A DNA stretch of 62,473 nucleotides from Paramesorhizobium endophyticum (lineage in GTDB: Bacteria > Pseudomonadota > Alphaproteobacteria > Rhizobiales > Rhizobiaceae): contig NZ_BMHH01000023.1 of NCBI RefSeq assembly GCF_014640615.1, positions 1 to 62,473 of the forward strand, in the 5' to 3' direction. The notes beneath the pieces were generated by a model. It was not told the DNA's origin. It ran no database searches and saw only the letters and a list, made by a program, of their open reading frames with translations. The translations under genes and the position numbers were made by a program. This document shows positions 36,329 to 46,614 of this stretch, piece after piece. The stretch's first letter is position 1. Each line of letters starts with the position of its first letter.

Positions 36329-37078
36329 TCAACCCCGCCCGTCAGAACGCCGACGCCAGACCCATACGCCAACCACGCCCGCCAGAGCAGCAGCGAGGCC
36401 ATACCACGTGACTGCATATTGCAGATGGTTGTTGGGCAGGTCGATGATGGTGACACCGCCGACAGGCAACCCGCCCGGATTGGGCGCGGTGTCGGCGTCG
36501 ATGAAGAAGGGCACCGTCCTTGATGGATCGAGACCCGCCGTCTGCGCCATCGCCGCCCAGTCCTTCCAGTAGAACATGTTCTTCGCCGGGTCATTGTCCG
36601 GCACGAGCGAGGACGGCTTCTGCGCCAGCGGATTGCGGGCGAGGCCTGATATCGTCACATCTGCGGCGACTTGGCCCTCCGTTCGCGTGGCGGCGTCCTT
36701 GCGGTCATAGGGGACGAAGCCGCGATTGACCAGGACGGCGCGGCCATCGTTTATTTCGAGCGGCGTATAGACATAGAAACCCGACTGCCCATGATGGGTG
36801 GCGAAGAAGTGCCGCTCGCCCTGGTGCTGAAACCGGCCCGTCACCGTCACCGGCCAATATTCGACATCGCCGGTTTTGGCGTAGAGCGCTTCGATTTCGG
36901 CCAGCGGGCGGGGCACAGATGCGACGCGCTCGGCGATGGTCGCCAGCAGCGCTTCCTTCCATTTGAGCCGCTCCACCTGCCATGTACCGAGCGCGATGAG
37001 CACGCAGAAGGCGGTGAGGCTCAAGGCGGCGACCAGCCAGGGAAACCGCCCTACCCTTTTTCCGGCGACCGCGGTCAT
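36329..37078 (-). CDS. SURF1 family cytochrome oxidase assembly protein
   Basis: The protein has 249 residues with one transmembrane helix at each end, as in SURF1: WLVAALSLTAFCVLIALGTWQVERLKWKE (about 14-40) and NHLQYAVTWYGLAAALAGVVG (about 217-238). The GTWQVERLKWKE motif, VTGRFQHQGERHFF and the late N-x-x-Y-x-x-T-W-Y pattern are family hallmarks. SURF1 helps insert heme a into cytochrome oxidase subunit I. Its start overlaps the DUF983 stop (ATGA), and it follows the coxC-DUF983 genes. Confidence 0.93.
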   Translation of the reverse strand: MTAVAGKRVGRFPWLVAALSLTAFCVLIALGTWQVERLKWKEALLATIAERVASVPRPLAEIEALYAKTGDVEYWPVTVTGRFQHQGERHFFATHHGQSGFYVYTPLEINDGRAVLVNRGFVPYDRKDAATRTEGQVAADVTISGLARNPLAQKPSSLVPDNDPAKNMFYWKDWAAMAQTAGLDPSRTVPFFIDADTAPNPGGLPVGGVTIIDLPNNHLQYAVTWYGLAAALAGVVGVWVWRRRSDGRG

Positions 37079-37446
37079 TGGTCGAGACGGCCTTCCGCCG
37101 CCTTGTTGCGGTATTGCAGGGTGATGAGAATGCCCTTGATGCAGCGCAGAAGGGCGAGGCTAAGAATGATAGCCAGCGGCACCCAGAGCAGGAAATGCAG
37201 CCAGAGCGGCGGGTTCCACGTCACTTCCATCCACAGCGCCAGGCCAACCACGACGAAGCCGATGATGAGGATGACGAAAGCCGCCGGGCCGTCGCCCGAA
37301 TCGGCGAAGGAATAGTCTAGGCCGCAATGATCGCATTGCTTGGCGGTTGACAGATAGCCATCGAACAGCCGCCCCTCCCCGCAGCGCGGGCAACGCCCGA
37401 GGATGCCGGCGCGGATGGGCTCGACGGGTAGATGGGCGTTCGGCAT
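37075..37446 (-). CDS. DUF983 membrane protein in the cox cluster
   Basis: The protein has 123 residues. The ATG at 37446 (MPNAHLPVEP) has AAGGA upstream; a GTG seven codons earlier is possible. A zinc-ribbon-like start RCPRCGEGRLF...QCDHCGLDY (two CxxC pairs) is followed by two hydrophobic helices (AAFVILIIGFVVVGLALWME, then LHFLLWVPLAIILSLALLRC). DUF983 genes commonly sit between coxC and surf1 in Rhizobiales, so a role in oxidase assembly is inferred from position only. Confidence 0.9.
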   Translation of the reverse strand: MPNAHLPVEPIRAGILGRCPRCGEGRLFDGYLSTAKQCDHCGLDYSFADSGDGPAAFVILIIGFVVVGLALWMEVTWNPPLWLHFLLWVPLAIILSLALLRCIKGILITLQYRNKAAEGRLDQ

Positions 37447-37516
37447 CGCTGCAATCCTTCTTTTCACGTCTTAAGCGGACACGCTGTCCCGCGACGTGTC
37501 CAATCGAACGAAACAC

Positions 37517-37549
37517 AAAAGGCGGCCATGTCGCCACAGCCGCCTTTTT
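37517..37549. terminator. Bidirectional hairpin after coxC
   Basis: AAAAGGCGGC and GCCGCCTTTT form a 10-bp stem with a 12-base loop, with T-rich flanks on both strands. It lies between the coxC stop and the DUF983 start, so it may reduce read-through within the leftward cluster. Confidence 0.75.
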
Positions 37550-37567
37550 CCTGGATTACCGAACCGA

Positions 37568-38446
37568 TCAGCCCTCGACCATCGGAGCGCCCCAGCCGCC
37601 CCAGACATAGATGGCGAAGAAGAGGAACAGCCAGACGACGTCGACGAAATGCCAATACCAGGCCGCCGCCTCGAAGCCGAAATGGTTCTTCGGGGTGAAG
37701 TCGCCGCGAATGGCGCGGATGAGGCAGACGGCGAGGAAGATCGTGCCGACGACGACGTGGAAGCCGTGGAAGCCGGTGGCCATGAAGAAGGTCGCGCCGT
37801 AGATCGAATTCTTGAACTCGAAAGGCGCGTGCATGTATTCATAAGCCTGCACGCAGGAGAAGAACAAGCCCAGCGCAACGGTCAGGGCGAGGCCCCAGAT
37901 CAGGCCCTTGCGGTCATTGTGCAGAAGCGAATGGTGCGCCCAGGTGACCGTCGTGCCCGACAGCAGCAGGATGACGGTGTTGTAGAGCGGCAGGTGCAGC
38001 GGGTCGAGCACCTCGATGCCCTTCGGAGGCCAGACGCCGCCGGTGAAAGCGGCGCGGGCGACCTGATGCACCTCGTTCGGGAACAGGCTCGCATCGAAGA
38101 ACGCCCAGAACCAGGCGGCGAAGAACATCACCTCCGAGGCGATGAACATGATCATGCCATAGCGCAGGTGCAGCGCGACGACGCGGGTGTGGTGCCCCTC
38201 GCGGCCCTCGCGGATGACCGCCGCCCACCAGCCATACATGGTGTAGAGCACGAGGATGAGGCCGATGATGAACAGCCACGGGCCAACGAAATTGATGCCG
38301 AACAGGTGCAGGTCGCTCTGATTCAGCCAGCGCATATAGCCAATGCCGCCCAGCGCCAGCACGAACGAGCCGACCGAGCTCAGGAACGGCCACGGACTTG
38401 GTTCGATGATGTGGTAATCGTGATTCTTCTGGTGGACGTCAGCCAT
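37568..38446 (-). CDS. coxC: Cytochrome c oxidase subunit III
   Basis: The protein has 292 residues from MADVHQKNHDYHIIEPSPWP, with GGGGAT upstream. It has seven predicted transmembrane helices (first near 17-40, last ending near 285). Typical COX3 stretches are WWAAVIREGREGHHTRVVAL, MFIASEVMFFAAWFWAFFDA, TVTWAHHSL and TGFHGFHVVVGTIFLAVCLI, ending AAWYWHFVDVVWLFLFFAIY. It is part of the aa3-type oxidase in the inner membrane. Upstream it has three 55-bp tandem repeats where its leader would be. Confidence 0.97.
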   Translation of the reverse strand: MADVHQKNHDYHIIEPSPWPFLSSVGSFVLALGGIGYMRWLNQSDLHLFGINFVGPWLFIIGLILVLYTMYGWWAAVIREGREGHHTRVVALHLRYGMIMFIASEVMFFAAWFWAFFDASLFPNEVHQVARAAFTGGVWPPKGIEVLDPLHLPLYNTVILLLSGTTVTWAHHSLLHNDRKGLIWGLALTVALGLFFSCVQAYEYMHAPFEFKNSIYGATFFMATGFHGFHVVVGTIFLAVCLIRAIRGDFTPKNHFGFEAAAWYWHFVDVVWLFLFFAIYVWGGWGAPMVEG

Positions 38447-38505
38447 TTCAATCCCCAAGGTTCATCTTATCCCCCGCTCCGCCGAGGCGAAGCCGGCTCT
38501 CTCAT

Positions 38506-38670
38506 TTACCTAACGCCAGTCCGGACGGAAAACCGCTTCACACTTTTCCTGGACTGGCTCTTACCTAACGCCAGTCCGGACGGAAAACCGCTTCACACTT
38601 TTCCTGGACTGGCTCTTACCTAACGCCAGTCCGGACGGAAAACCGCTTCACACTTTTCCTGGACTGGCTC
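38506..38670. repeat. Three perfect 55-bp tandem repeats (family G)
   Basis: The unit starts at TTACCTAACGCCAGTCCGGA, is repeated exactly at 38506, 38561 and 38616, and is followed by a 17-base partial fourth copy at 38671-38687. Each unit holds a 44-bp palindromic core, GCCAGTCC...GGACTGGC, with an inner ACCGCTTCACACTTTTCCTG. The array fills the 257-base ctaG-coxC gap. A variant core is inside the rlmD-like gene at 48408-48451. Confidence 0.95.
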
Positions 38671-38703
38671 TTACTTAACGCCAGTCCTTTCCCGGACCAG
38701 CTT

Positions 38704-39309
38704 TTATAGTTTCCCATTCCCGCCCCCAGCGCTCTGGGCCACCGGCTGCGGCTTGTCGATGGGGAAGAACGTATAGGACAGCGTGATCGTCCGGATGTCC
38801 TTCAAGTCCGGATCGTTGACGATGTCAGGATCGACGAAGAACACCACCGGCATGTCCATGTCCTCGCCGGGCTGCAACGTCGTATCGGTGAAGCAGAAGC
38901 ACTGCACCTTGTTGAAATAGGCCCCGGCGCGCTCCGGCGTCACGTTGAAGGTGGCGCGGCCGGATGTCGGCTGCCCGGCGACATTACGGCCCTCATAGCT
39001 GATCTGCTTCGTCTCGCCGATGCGCAGCGTCACTTGCCGCTCTTTCGGCTTGAAGTTCCAGGGCAGCGAGCCGGAGGTGTTGGCGTCGAAGCGGACATTG
39101 ATGGTGCGGTCGAGGATAACGTCCGACATTTGCTCGACCCGCTGCGTCGTGCCGCCATAGCCCGTCACCTGGCAGAACAGCCGGTAGAGCGGCACGGAGG
39201 CATAGGCGAGCCCGACCATCGACGAAAAGAGTGCGACACAGGCGATGGCCACCTTGCGGTTGGAACGTTGGGTGCTGTCCGACCGGACTGCGGGTGATGC
39301 ATCGGTCAT
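38704..39309 (-). CDS. ctaG: Cytochrome c oxidase copper chaperone CtaG/Cox11
   Basis: The protein has 201 residues. One N-terminal helix (KVAIACVALFSSMVGLAYAS) anchors a periplasmic Ig-like domain. The family marks are VPLYRLFCQVTGYGGTTQ with a cysteine, and the copper-binding CFCF in NKVQCFCFTDTTLQPGE, followed by DMPVVFFVDPDI. CtaG/Cox11 delivers CuB to subunit I. It has an AGGTGATC ribosome binding site right beside the family A repeat upstream. Confidence 0.96.
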   Translation of the reverse strand: MTDASPAVRSDSTQRSNRKVAIACVALFSSMVGLAYASVPLYRLFCQVTGYGGTTQRVEQMSDVILDRTINVRFDANTSGSLPWNFKPKERQVTLRIGETKQISYEGRNVAGQPTSGRATFNVTPERAGAYFNKVQCFCFTDTTLQPGEDMDMPVVFFVDPDIVNDPDLKDIRTITLSYTFFPIDKPQPVAQSAGGGNGKL

Positions 39310-39320
39310 GGGATCACCTG

Positions 39321-39513
39321 AAACGCTGGCGGGACAGTACCCCCCTCTGCCCTGCCGGGCATCTCCCCCACAAGGGGGGAGATTACGCCTTCATAGACGC
39401 TCGGCACCAATCGCAGAGGTCGCAAAGTAGAGATGGAGGGCGATGTCAGCCAATCTCCCCCCTTGTGGGGGAGATGTCCGGCAGGCCAGAGGGGGGTGAT
39501 CAGCGCTTCCATC
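39321..39513. repeat. Long mosaic palindrome, family A copy 6
   Basis: AAACGCTGGCGGGACAGTAC and CCCTCTGCCCTGCCGGGCAT lead into the inner hairpin, and the matching right arm ends GGCCAGAGGGGGGTGATCAG. It lies between coxF and ctaG. Confidence 0.88.
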
Positions 39514-39525
39514 AAAACACCATCC

Positions 39526-39687
39526 CTACATCGGCCTTACGAACACATTCGCGCCCAGTTTGGCAAACGTCCCCACATAGACCAGCACCACGAACAGCGC
39601 GAGCGCGATGGCAATCGCGAGCGAACGGCTGCGCTGGGCTTTCTTCTGCTTGTCGGTGAGGCTGATGGTCTCGAGCTGGTTCGGCAT
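39526..39687 (-). CDS. CoxF-like small membrane protein
   Basis: The protein has 53 residues from MPNQLETISLTDKQKKAQRS; two earlier in-frame ATGs are closer to the GAGG and less likely. It has one transmembrane helix (SLAIAIALALFVVLVYVGTF) after a basic stretch. Small proteins of this form, named CoxF, occur between ctaB and ctaG in rhizobial cox clusters and may be oxidase subunits or assembly helpers. The start is 12 bases past the ctaB stop, consistent with co-translation. Confidence 0.8.
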   Translation of the reverse strand: MPNQLETISLTDKQKKAQRSRSLAIAIALALFVVLVYVGTFAKLGANVFVRPM

Positions 39688-39698
39688 TTCCGTCATCC

Positions 39699-40643
39699 TC
39701 ATGCACCCATCCAATGCGCGGCGTTCATCACGATGGTCTCACCGAGGAGAACCGCGAACAGGCCGAAGAGATAAAGAAGCGAGAAGCCGAAAAGTTTCTT
39801 CGCCGATTTCAACGCCAGCTCGGGCGAAGGCGCGCGCCAGAGACGGAAGGCATAGGCAAAAAAGGTGACGCCCAGCAGCGCTGACACGACGCCATAGACC
39901 GGCCCGGCGAAGCCCATGGCCCAAGGCAGCACGCCGACCGGGGCGACGAGAAGCGTATAAAGCAGGATCTGCAGCTTGGTGGACGCCTCGCCGCGCACAT
40001 TCGGCATCATCGGGATGCGGGCGGCGGCGTAGTCATTGGTGGTGAAGAGCGACAGCGCCCAGAAATGCGGCGGCGTCCACAGGAAGATGATCATGAAGAG
40101 CGTCAGGCTTTCCCAGCTCACCTGCCCGGTGGCGGCGGCCCAGCCGATCATGGGCGGGAATGCGCCCGCCGCGCCGCCGATGACGATGTTCTGCGGCGTC
40201 GAGCGCTTCAGCCACATCGTGTAGACGACGGCATAGAAGAAGATGGTGAAAGCAAGCAGCGCGGCGGCAAGCCAGTTGACGAAGAGGCCCAGCGTCACGA
40301 CCGAGAAGGCCGAGAGGATGAGGCCGAAGACGAGCACTTCCTCACGCGAGATGACGCCCGCCGGAATCGGACGGTTGCGGGTGCGCTTCATCACCGCGTC
40401 GATATCCGCGTCATACCACATGTTGAGCGCGCCCGACGCGCCCGCGCCGACCGCGATGCAGAGGATCGCGATGGTGCCGAGCACCGGGTTCACATGAGCA
40501 GGCGCAAGCATGAGCCCCACCAGCCCGGTGAAGACGACAAGCGACATGACCCGCGGCTTCAACAGGGCGAGGTAATCACGGGCAGACGCCTCGGAAAGGC
40601 GGGCGCCGTTTTCGCCGGTCTGGTTTTGCTCGATGAGTGCCAT
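39699..40643 (-). CDS. ctaB: Protoheme IX farnesyltransferase (heme O synthase)
   Basis: CtaB adds a farnesyl chain to heme b to make heme o, the precursor of heme a. The protein has 314 residues with about nine membrane helices. The two Asp-rich motifs of the UbiA superfamily are visible: [20 protein letters not shown] near 103, and a second region [20 protein letters not shown] near 215. [16 protein letters not shown] near 28 is typical. It lies downstream of coxA within the leftward cluster. Confidence 0.96.
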   Translation of the reverse strand: MALIEQNQTGENGARLSEASARDYLALLKPRVMSLVVFTGLVGLMLAPAHVNPVLGTIAILCIAVGAGASGALNMWYDADIDAVMKRTRNRPIPAGVISREEVLVFGLILSAFSVVTLGLFVNWLAAALLAFTIFFYAVVYTMWLKRSTPQNIVIGGAAGAFPPMIGWAAATGQVSWESLTLFMIIFLWTPPHFWALSLFTTNDYAAARIPMMPNVRGEASTKLQILLYTLLVAPVGVLPWAMGFAGPVYGVVSALLGVTFFAYAFRLWRAPSPELALKSAKKLFGFSLLYLFGLFAVLLGETIVMNAAHWMGA

Positions 40644-40683
40644 TCTACTTCAACTTGCCTTACGTTTTCTTCGCCCCACCGTG

Positions 40684-40908
40684 ATTGCCCCTCACCCTTA
40701 CCGTTCGTCGCTCAAAAAGCCAAATCATTGGCTTTTTGTCCCGCTACGCGGGCCGCTCCTCAACCCCGTGAAGGACGGGGAGAGGGGGGCGTCATCGTTA
40801 TCGCTCCTTTCGCCTCACCCTGCACCTGGCAGGAGGAGAAGCGTGGAACGTTCCTGTCCCCCTCTCCCCTCCCCGCGTGCGGGGAGAGGGTAAGGGTGAG
40901 GGGCAATT
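40684..40908. repeat. Large composite palindrome (family F)
   Basis: This fills the 306-base gap between coxA and ctaB. The outer arms are ATTGCCCCTCACCCTTACCG and GGTAAGGGTGAGGGGCAAT. Nested within are AAAAAGCCAAATCATTGGCTTTTT (40714-40737), also seen in family B copy 1, and CCCCTCCCCGCG...GCGGGGAG hairpins. No gene is present. Confidence 0.85.
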
Positions 40909-40949
40909 GCGCCGTTTGCAATCGCCCGACTCCGACCTCGATGTATTCC

Positions 40950-42708
<1,759 letters not shown>

Positions 42709-42718
42709 AAAGGTCGGC

Positions 42719-43597
42719 TTAGTTACCAGCCACCTTAACATTCTTTTCCGCGTCGATGGAGGCCATCAGCGCCTTGTTTGCGCCCTGCAGGTCGTTGCGG
42801 GCCGCGGTCAGCCATGTGTCATATTGCTCCTGGCTGACGACACGCACGGCGATGGGCATGAACGCATGGTCCTTGCCGCACAGCTCCGAGCACTGGCCGT
42901 AGTAAAGGCCCGGCTTGTCGGCCTTGAACCAGGTTTCATTGATGCGTCCGGGAACGGCATCCATCTTCACGCCGAAGGCGGGCATCGCCCAGGAGTGGAT
43001 CACGTCGGCGCCCGTCACCAGGAGGCGGACGGTGGTGTTAACAGGAACGACCACTTCATTATCCACCGCGAGCAGGCGCGGATAGACGGCGCGGTCTTCT
43101 TTGCCGGCGGCCGCGCGGTCGCCATCCTGCAGCAGCAGCGAATCGAAGCTGACCGGGTTATCGACCTGGTATTCGTAGCCCCAGTACCACTGGTAGCCAG
43201 TCGCCTTGACGGTCAGCTTCGCCTCGTCAGGGGAATATTGCGCCGTGAGCAACTGGAAGGACGGGATGGCGAGGAACAGGAGTACAATCACCGGGGCGAC
43301 GGTCCAGACCACCTCGATCAGCGTGTTGTGGCTGACCTTGGACGGCTCGGGATTGACGCTGGCGCGATAGCGCAGGATGCACCAGATGAGCAGCACCAGC
43401 ACGAGAACCGTAATCGGGACGATGAACCAGAGCGTATAAGCCTCGAACCAGTGAATCTGCGCGGCGATGCCGGTGGCCGCCTCCTGAAACCTCCACTCCC
43501 ATGGCCGGGGCTGATCCGCATGCGCGGCCGGGCTGGACAAGAGCACCGCGAGAGCGCCCCCCAAAGCACCCATCGTCGTGACAATGTTCTTATTCAC
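42719..43597 (-). CDS. coxB: Cytochrome c oxidase subunit II
   Basis: The protein has 292 residues from a GTG (MNKNIVTTMGAL) with GGGAGAATC upstream. The signal peptide ends near PAAHA-DQ. Two transmembrane helices (about 55-78 and 95-118) precede the periplasmic cupredoxin domain. The CuA ligands are seen in VIHSWAMPAFGVKMD and YYGQCSELCGKDHAFMPIAV (His, two Cys, His, Met). It accepts electrons from cytochrome c. It is the first gene of the leftward cox cluster, so the main promoter should lie in 43598-43850. Confidence 0.97.
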   Translation of the reverse strand: MNKNIVTTMGALGGALAVLLSSPAAHADQPRPWEWRFQEAATGIAAQIHWFEAYTLWFIVPITVLVLVLLIWCILRYRASVNPEPSKVSHNTLIEVVWTVAPVIVLLFLAIPSFQLLTAQYSPDEAKLTVKATGYQWYWGYEYQVDNPVSFDSLLLQDGDRAAAGKEDRAVYPRLLAVDNEVVVPVNTTVRLLVTGADVIHSWAMPAFGVKMDAVPGRINETWFKADKPGLYYGQCSELCGKDHAFMPIAVRVVSQEQYDTWLTAARNDLQGANKALMASIDAEKNVKVAGN

Positions 43598-43846
43598 GTA
43601 AGATTCTCCCGATTGCAGGCCTGCTTCCATATTCTTTGGCCGGGCGTCACAATGCTGCCCGGTTCTCGCCCGTGTTCAAACCACACAATATCCCACACCG
43701 CAAGGAAGGCGAAGATCATCCCATGCGGCATTTTTGCGCGTTTGCTTTATATCAAGGCAATGGAGGCAGCGTACGATCGCGAAGACTGCCTTATCGATAA
43801 TGAAAACGACACTGCCCCGGGCTCGTTTCGTATTCTGATCAGCCCA

Positions 43847-44098
43847 TTAAAGAGGCGCGTCTTTTTGTATTGGCGACTCAGTACCGAGCTGCCGGATGCC
43901 CTCTCTCAAGCGTTCCGTATTGGCGGGGGTGGAGAGCAGATGCAATGTTTCCTGCATGCTTTCAAATTCACCTTGGGCGATCACCACGACAGCTTCCGCC
44001 CCTTGCCTTGTCACGACCAACGGAGCGCGGGAGGCAATGACGCTGTCAAAGTGAAACGCGATGTTTTTCCGAAATTCGGTCAGGCGAACATGAGTCAT
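43847..44098 (-). CDS. Orphan Phd/YefM-family antitoxin-like protein
   Basis: The protein has 83 residues from MTHVRLTEFRKNIAFHFDSV, with GGGAG upstream. THVRLTEFRKNI...DSVIASRAPLVVTRQGAEAVVVI is the N-terminal DNA-binding fold of YefM/Phd antitoxins, followed by EFESMQETLHLLSTPANTER, the usual YefM helix. A RelE/YoeB toxin normally follows directly; here the 249 bases downstream to coxB contain no such frame on this strand. It is therefore an orphan antitoxin or a stand-alone regulator. Confidence 0.82.
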   Translation of the reverse strand: MTHVRLTEFRKNIAFHFDSVIASRAPLVVTRQGAEAVVVIAQGEFESMQETLHLLSTPANTERLREGIRQLGTESPIQKDAPL

Positions 44099-44292
44099 GC
44101 CGGAACTCCCGATATAGATATGCGCGTCATTATGGACAGATTTGCATGAAGAGCCAAGTTTCCTCCTCCTTTGCGGGAAAGGGAAGCGGCCCATAATCCA
44201 GCCATGTTTTCCCGGCACGGAGCAATTAAGCGATCCCTTTTCTTCCCCGGCATAGCGCGTTAACGTTCCATGTGATTCGATCTGGAGTTTTC

Positions 44293-44841
44293 ATGACCCT
44301 TCGTAGCCTTGTCTCGCGTCTCGCTGTTGCCGCCACGCTTGTTTCGGCGCTTGTTCCGGCAACCGCGTTCGCCCAGCAGAATCAGCAGGCCCAGGCGGCC
44401 TCGCCGCAGCAGAAGGGCACCATGCGCTCGACGCATGGGGCGTGGTCGATCCTGTGCGACACACCGGCGGGCGCGAAGAGCGAGCAATGCGCGCTGATCC
44501 AGAACGTGGTCGCCGCCGACCGTCCGGAAGTGGGCCTCTCGGTGGTGGTGCTGAAGACGGCGGACAACAAGGCGCGCATCCTGCGTGTGCTCGCGCCGCT
44601 CGGCGTGCTCTTGCCCAACGGCCTCGGCCTCAATGTCGACGGCAAGGATATCGGGCGCGCCTATTTCGTGCGCTGCTTCGAGGATGGCTGCTACGCGGAG
44701 GTGATCCTGGAGGACCAGTTGATCCAGACCCTGCGCACCGGCAAGAACGCCACTTTCATCGTCTTCCAGACGCCGGAGGAAGGCATCGGCATTCCCGTGG
44801 AACTGAACGGGTTTGGCGAAGGGTTTGACAAGCTGCCTTAA
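44293..44841 (+). CDS. Invasion-associated locus B (IalB) family protein
   Basis: The protein has 182 residues with a signal peptide (SLVSRLAVAATLVSALVPAT, cleavage near FAQ). The ATG follows CTGGAG. A Gln/Ala-rich linker leads to the IalB domain: HGAWSILCDTPAGAKSEQCALIQ, with the conserved cysteine pair, PLGVLLPNGLGLNVDGKDIG and FVRCFEDGCYAEVILEDQLI with a second pair. The family was named in Bartonella, where it affects erythrocyte entry. Most members are general periplasmic proteins in Rhizobiales, so no virulence role should be assumed. Confidence 0.92.
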   Translation: MTLRSLVSRLAVAATLVSALVPATAFAQQNQQAQAASPQQKGTMRSTHGAWSILCDTPAGAKSEQCALIQNVVAADRPEVGLSVVVLKTADNKARILRVLAPLGVLLPNGLGLNVDGKDIGRAYFVRCFEDGCYAEVILEDQLIQTLRTGKNATFIVFQTPEEGIGIPVELNGFGEGFDKLP

Positions 44842-44849
44842 GGTTTGCA

Positions 44850-44990
44850 CCCTCCTTCCCCCTTGCGGGGAAGGTGTCCGCAGAGCGGGCGGATGGGGGT
44901 GGTGACGTTTGCGCAACGATCTTCAGCAGAAGTGCAAGCGTCACCACCCCCACCCGACCCTTCGGGCCACCCTCCCCGCAAAGGGGAGGG
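44850..44990. repeat. Intergenic mosaic palindrome, family B copy 3
   Basis: CCCTCCTTCCCCCTTGCGGG and GGATGGGGGTGGTGACG are on the left. GCGTCACCACCCCCACCCGA and CCTCCCCGCAAAGGGGAGGG are on the right. It follows the IalB stop by eight bases and may end its transcript. Confidence 0.88.
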
Positions 44991-45059
44991 AAATGGTGGG
45001 TTGCCCCCACCGCCTTGACACCTTACATCCGTTCATAACGACAAGAACGGATGTGCCCC

Positions 45060-46472
45060 ATGAAAAGCCTGATCGACAGTTTCGACGTCTCACAGGACGA
45101 AATCCGCAAGACGGTGGCCGATAGCCTCAAGCGTAGCGACGATGGCGAGTTGTTCGTCGAATATCGCGAGGCCGAATCGCTCGTCTTCGACAATGGACGG
45201 CTGAAGAACGGCTCCTTCAACCAGGAACAGGGTTTCGGGCTTCGCGCCGTCGCGGGCGAGGCGGTCGGCTATGCGCATTCCGGCGAGCTTTCGCATGCGG
45301 CGCTAAAACGGGCGGCGGATGCGGCCTCGGCAGTGGCGACCGGCTATTCGGGCATCTATGCCGCCCCTCCCCCCGGCACCAACCTGCATCTTTATGGCGA
45401 CGAAAACCCGCTCGGCAGCCCCAGCTTCGAGGCGAAGGTGAAGCTGCTGCAGGAGATCGACGCATATTTGCGCGCGAAAGACCCGAAGGTACGCCAGGTG
45501 TCGGTTTCGGTCGCGGGTTCGTGGCAGCATGTGGAGATCCTGCGCGCGGACGGCCATTTCGTGCGCGACATCCGCCCCTTGGTGCGGCTTTCCGTTTCCG
45601 TCGTGGCGGGACATGGCGACCGGCAGGAATCCGGCTCCTACAGCATGGGCGGGCGCAAGGCCTTCGGCGAATTCATCGCAAGCGACAGCTGGCGCTATGC
45701 CGCCGACGAGGCGCTGCGGCAGGCGCTGGTCAATCTCGAAGCCATCCCCGCCCCCGCCGGCACGTTCGACATCGTGCTTGCCAATGGCTGGCCCGGCGTC
45801 ATGCTGCATGAGGCGGTGGGCCATGGGCTGGAGGGCGATTTCAACCGCAAAAAGACTTCCGCCTTCGCCGGTCTGCTCGGCACGCAGGTGGCGGCCAAGG
45901 GCGTCACGGTCGTCGATGACGGCACGCTCGCGGAACGGCGCGGCTCGCTGACCGTCGATGACGAGGGCACGCCGACCAATTGCACCGTGCTGATCGAGGA
46001 CGGCAAGCTGGTCGGCTACATGCAGGACCGGCAGAACGCACGCCTGATGGGCATGAAGCCCACCGGCAACGGGCGGCGCGAGTCCCACGCCCATGTGCCG
46101 ATGCCGCGCATGACCAACACCTACATGCTCTCCGGCAACAAGACACCGGAGGAAATCATTGCCTCGGTGAAGAAGGGCATCTATGCCGTCTCCTTCGGCG
46201 GCGGCCAGGTGGATATCACCTCGGGCAAATTCGTGTTCGGCTGCACGGAAGCCTATATGATCGAAAACGGCAAGATCGGCGCGCCGGTGAAGGGCGCAAT
46301 GCTGATCGGCAACGGCCCCGACGCCATGCACCGCGTCTCGATGATAGGCAACGACACAAAGCTCGACAGCGGAATGGGCATGTGCGGCAAGGGCGGGCAG
46401 CAAGTGCCCGTCGGCGTCGGCCAGCCGCACCTGCGGCTCGACCAGATGACGGTGGGCGGAACGACGGTGTGA
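45060..46472 (+). CDS. tldD: Metalloprotease TldD
   Basis: TldD pairs with TldE/PmbA to form a protease that degrades unfolded peptides and matures small modified peptides; TldE is not in this window. The protein has 470 residues from MKSLIDSFDVSQDEIR. The zinc motif HEAVGHGLEGDFNRK (HExxxH) is near 255. The C-terminal IENGKIGAPVKGAMLIGNGP and GMCGKGGQQVPVGVGQPHLR are strongly conserved. An upstream in-frame ATG at 45051 adds three residues and cannot be excluded. Confidence 0.96.
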   Translation: MKSLIDSFDVSQDEIRKTVADSLKRSDDGELFVEYREAESLVFDNGRLKNGSFNQEQGFGLRAVAGEAVGYAHSGELSHAALKRAADAASAVATGYSGIYAAPPPGTNLHLYGDENPLGSPSFEAKVKLLQEIDAYLRAKDPKVRQVSVSVAGSWQHVEILRADGHFVRDIRPLVRLSVSVVAGHGDRQESGSYSMGGRKAFGEFIASDSWRYAADEALRQALVNLEAIPAPAGTFDIVLANGWPGVMLHEAVGHGLEGDFNRKKTSAFAGLLGTQVAAKGVTVVDDGTLAERRGSLTVDDEGTPTNCTVLIEDGKLVGYMQDRQNARLMGMKPTGNGRRESHAHVPMPRMTNTYMLSGNKTPEEIIASVKKGIYAVSFGGGQVDITSGKFVFGCTEAYMIENGKIGAPVKGAMLIGNGPDAMHRVSMIGNDTKLDSGMGMCGKGGQQVPVGVGQPHLRLDQMTVGGTTV

Positions 46473-46519
46473 GTTACTGACGAAACGCGGAGTTCTGTCT
46501 GTAACGGGCGGTAACGGTT

Positions 46520-46550
46520 TGTATATGTAAAATCCGAATTTACATATACA
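46520..46550. promoter_or_regulatory. Palindrome 1 upstream of the nucleotidyltransferase gene
   Basis: TGTATATGTAAA and TTTACATATACA are perfect 12-base arms around seven bases. Centred about 80 bases before the start codon, it could be an operator or a hairpin. Confidence 0.75.
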
Positions 46551-46574
46551 GCCGTTGCGGCAAGTGATGAAGCG

Positions 46575-46607
46575 CTGTATATGTAATTTCCGGTTTTACA
46601 TATACAG
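46575..46607. promoter_or_regulatory. Palindrome 2 covering the ribosome-binding region
   Basis: CTGTATATGTAA and TTACATATACAG are perfect 12-base arms ending eight bases before the ATG at 46615, where a ribosome binding site would be expected. No separate GGAGG-like site is seen, so this structure may control translation. Confidence 0.75.
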
Positions 46608-46614
46608 GCCACCC

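Noticed and set aside
38506-38687. Possible CRISPR or iteron origin from the 55-bp direct repeats
   Set aside because: The units are identical throughout with no spacers, lie inside an operon leader and have no replication or cas gene nearby.
44293-44841. Reading the IalB protein as a virulence factor
   Set aside because: IalB-family proteins are common in non-pathogenic Rhizobiales; nothing else in the window indicates virulence.
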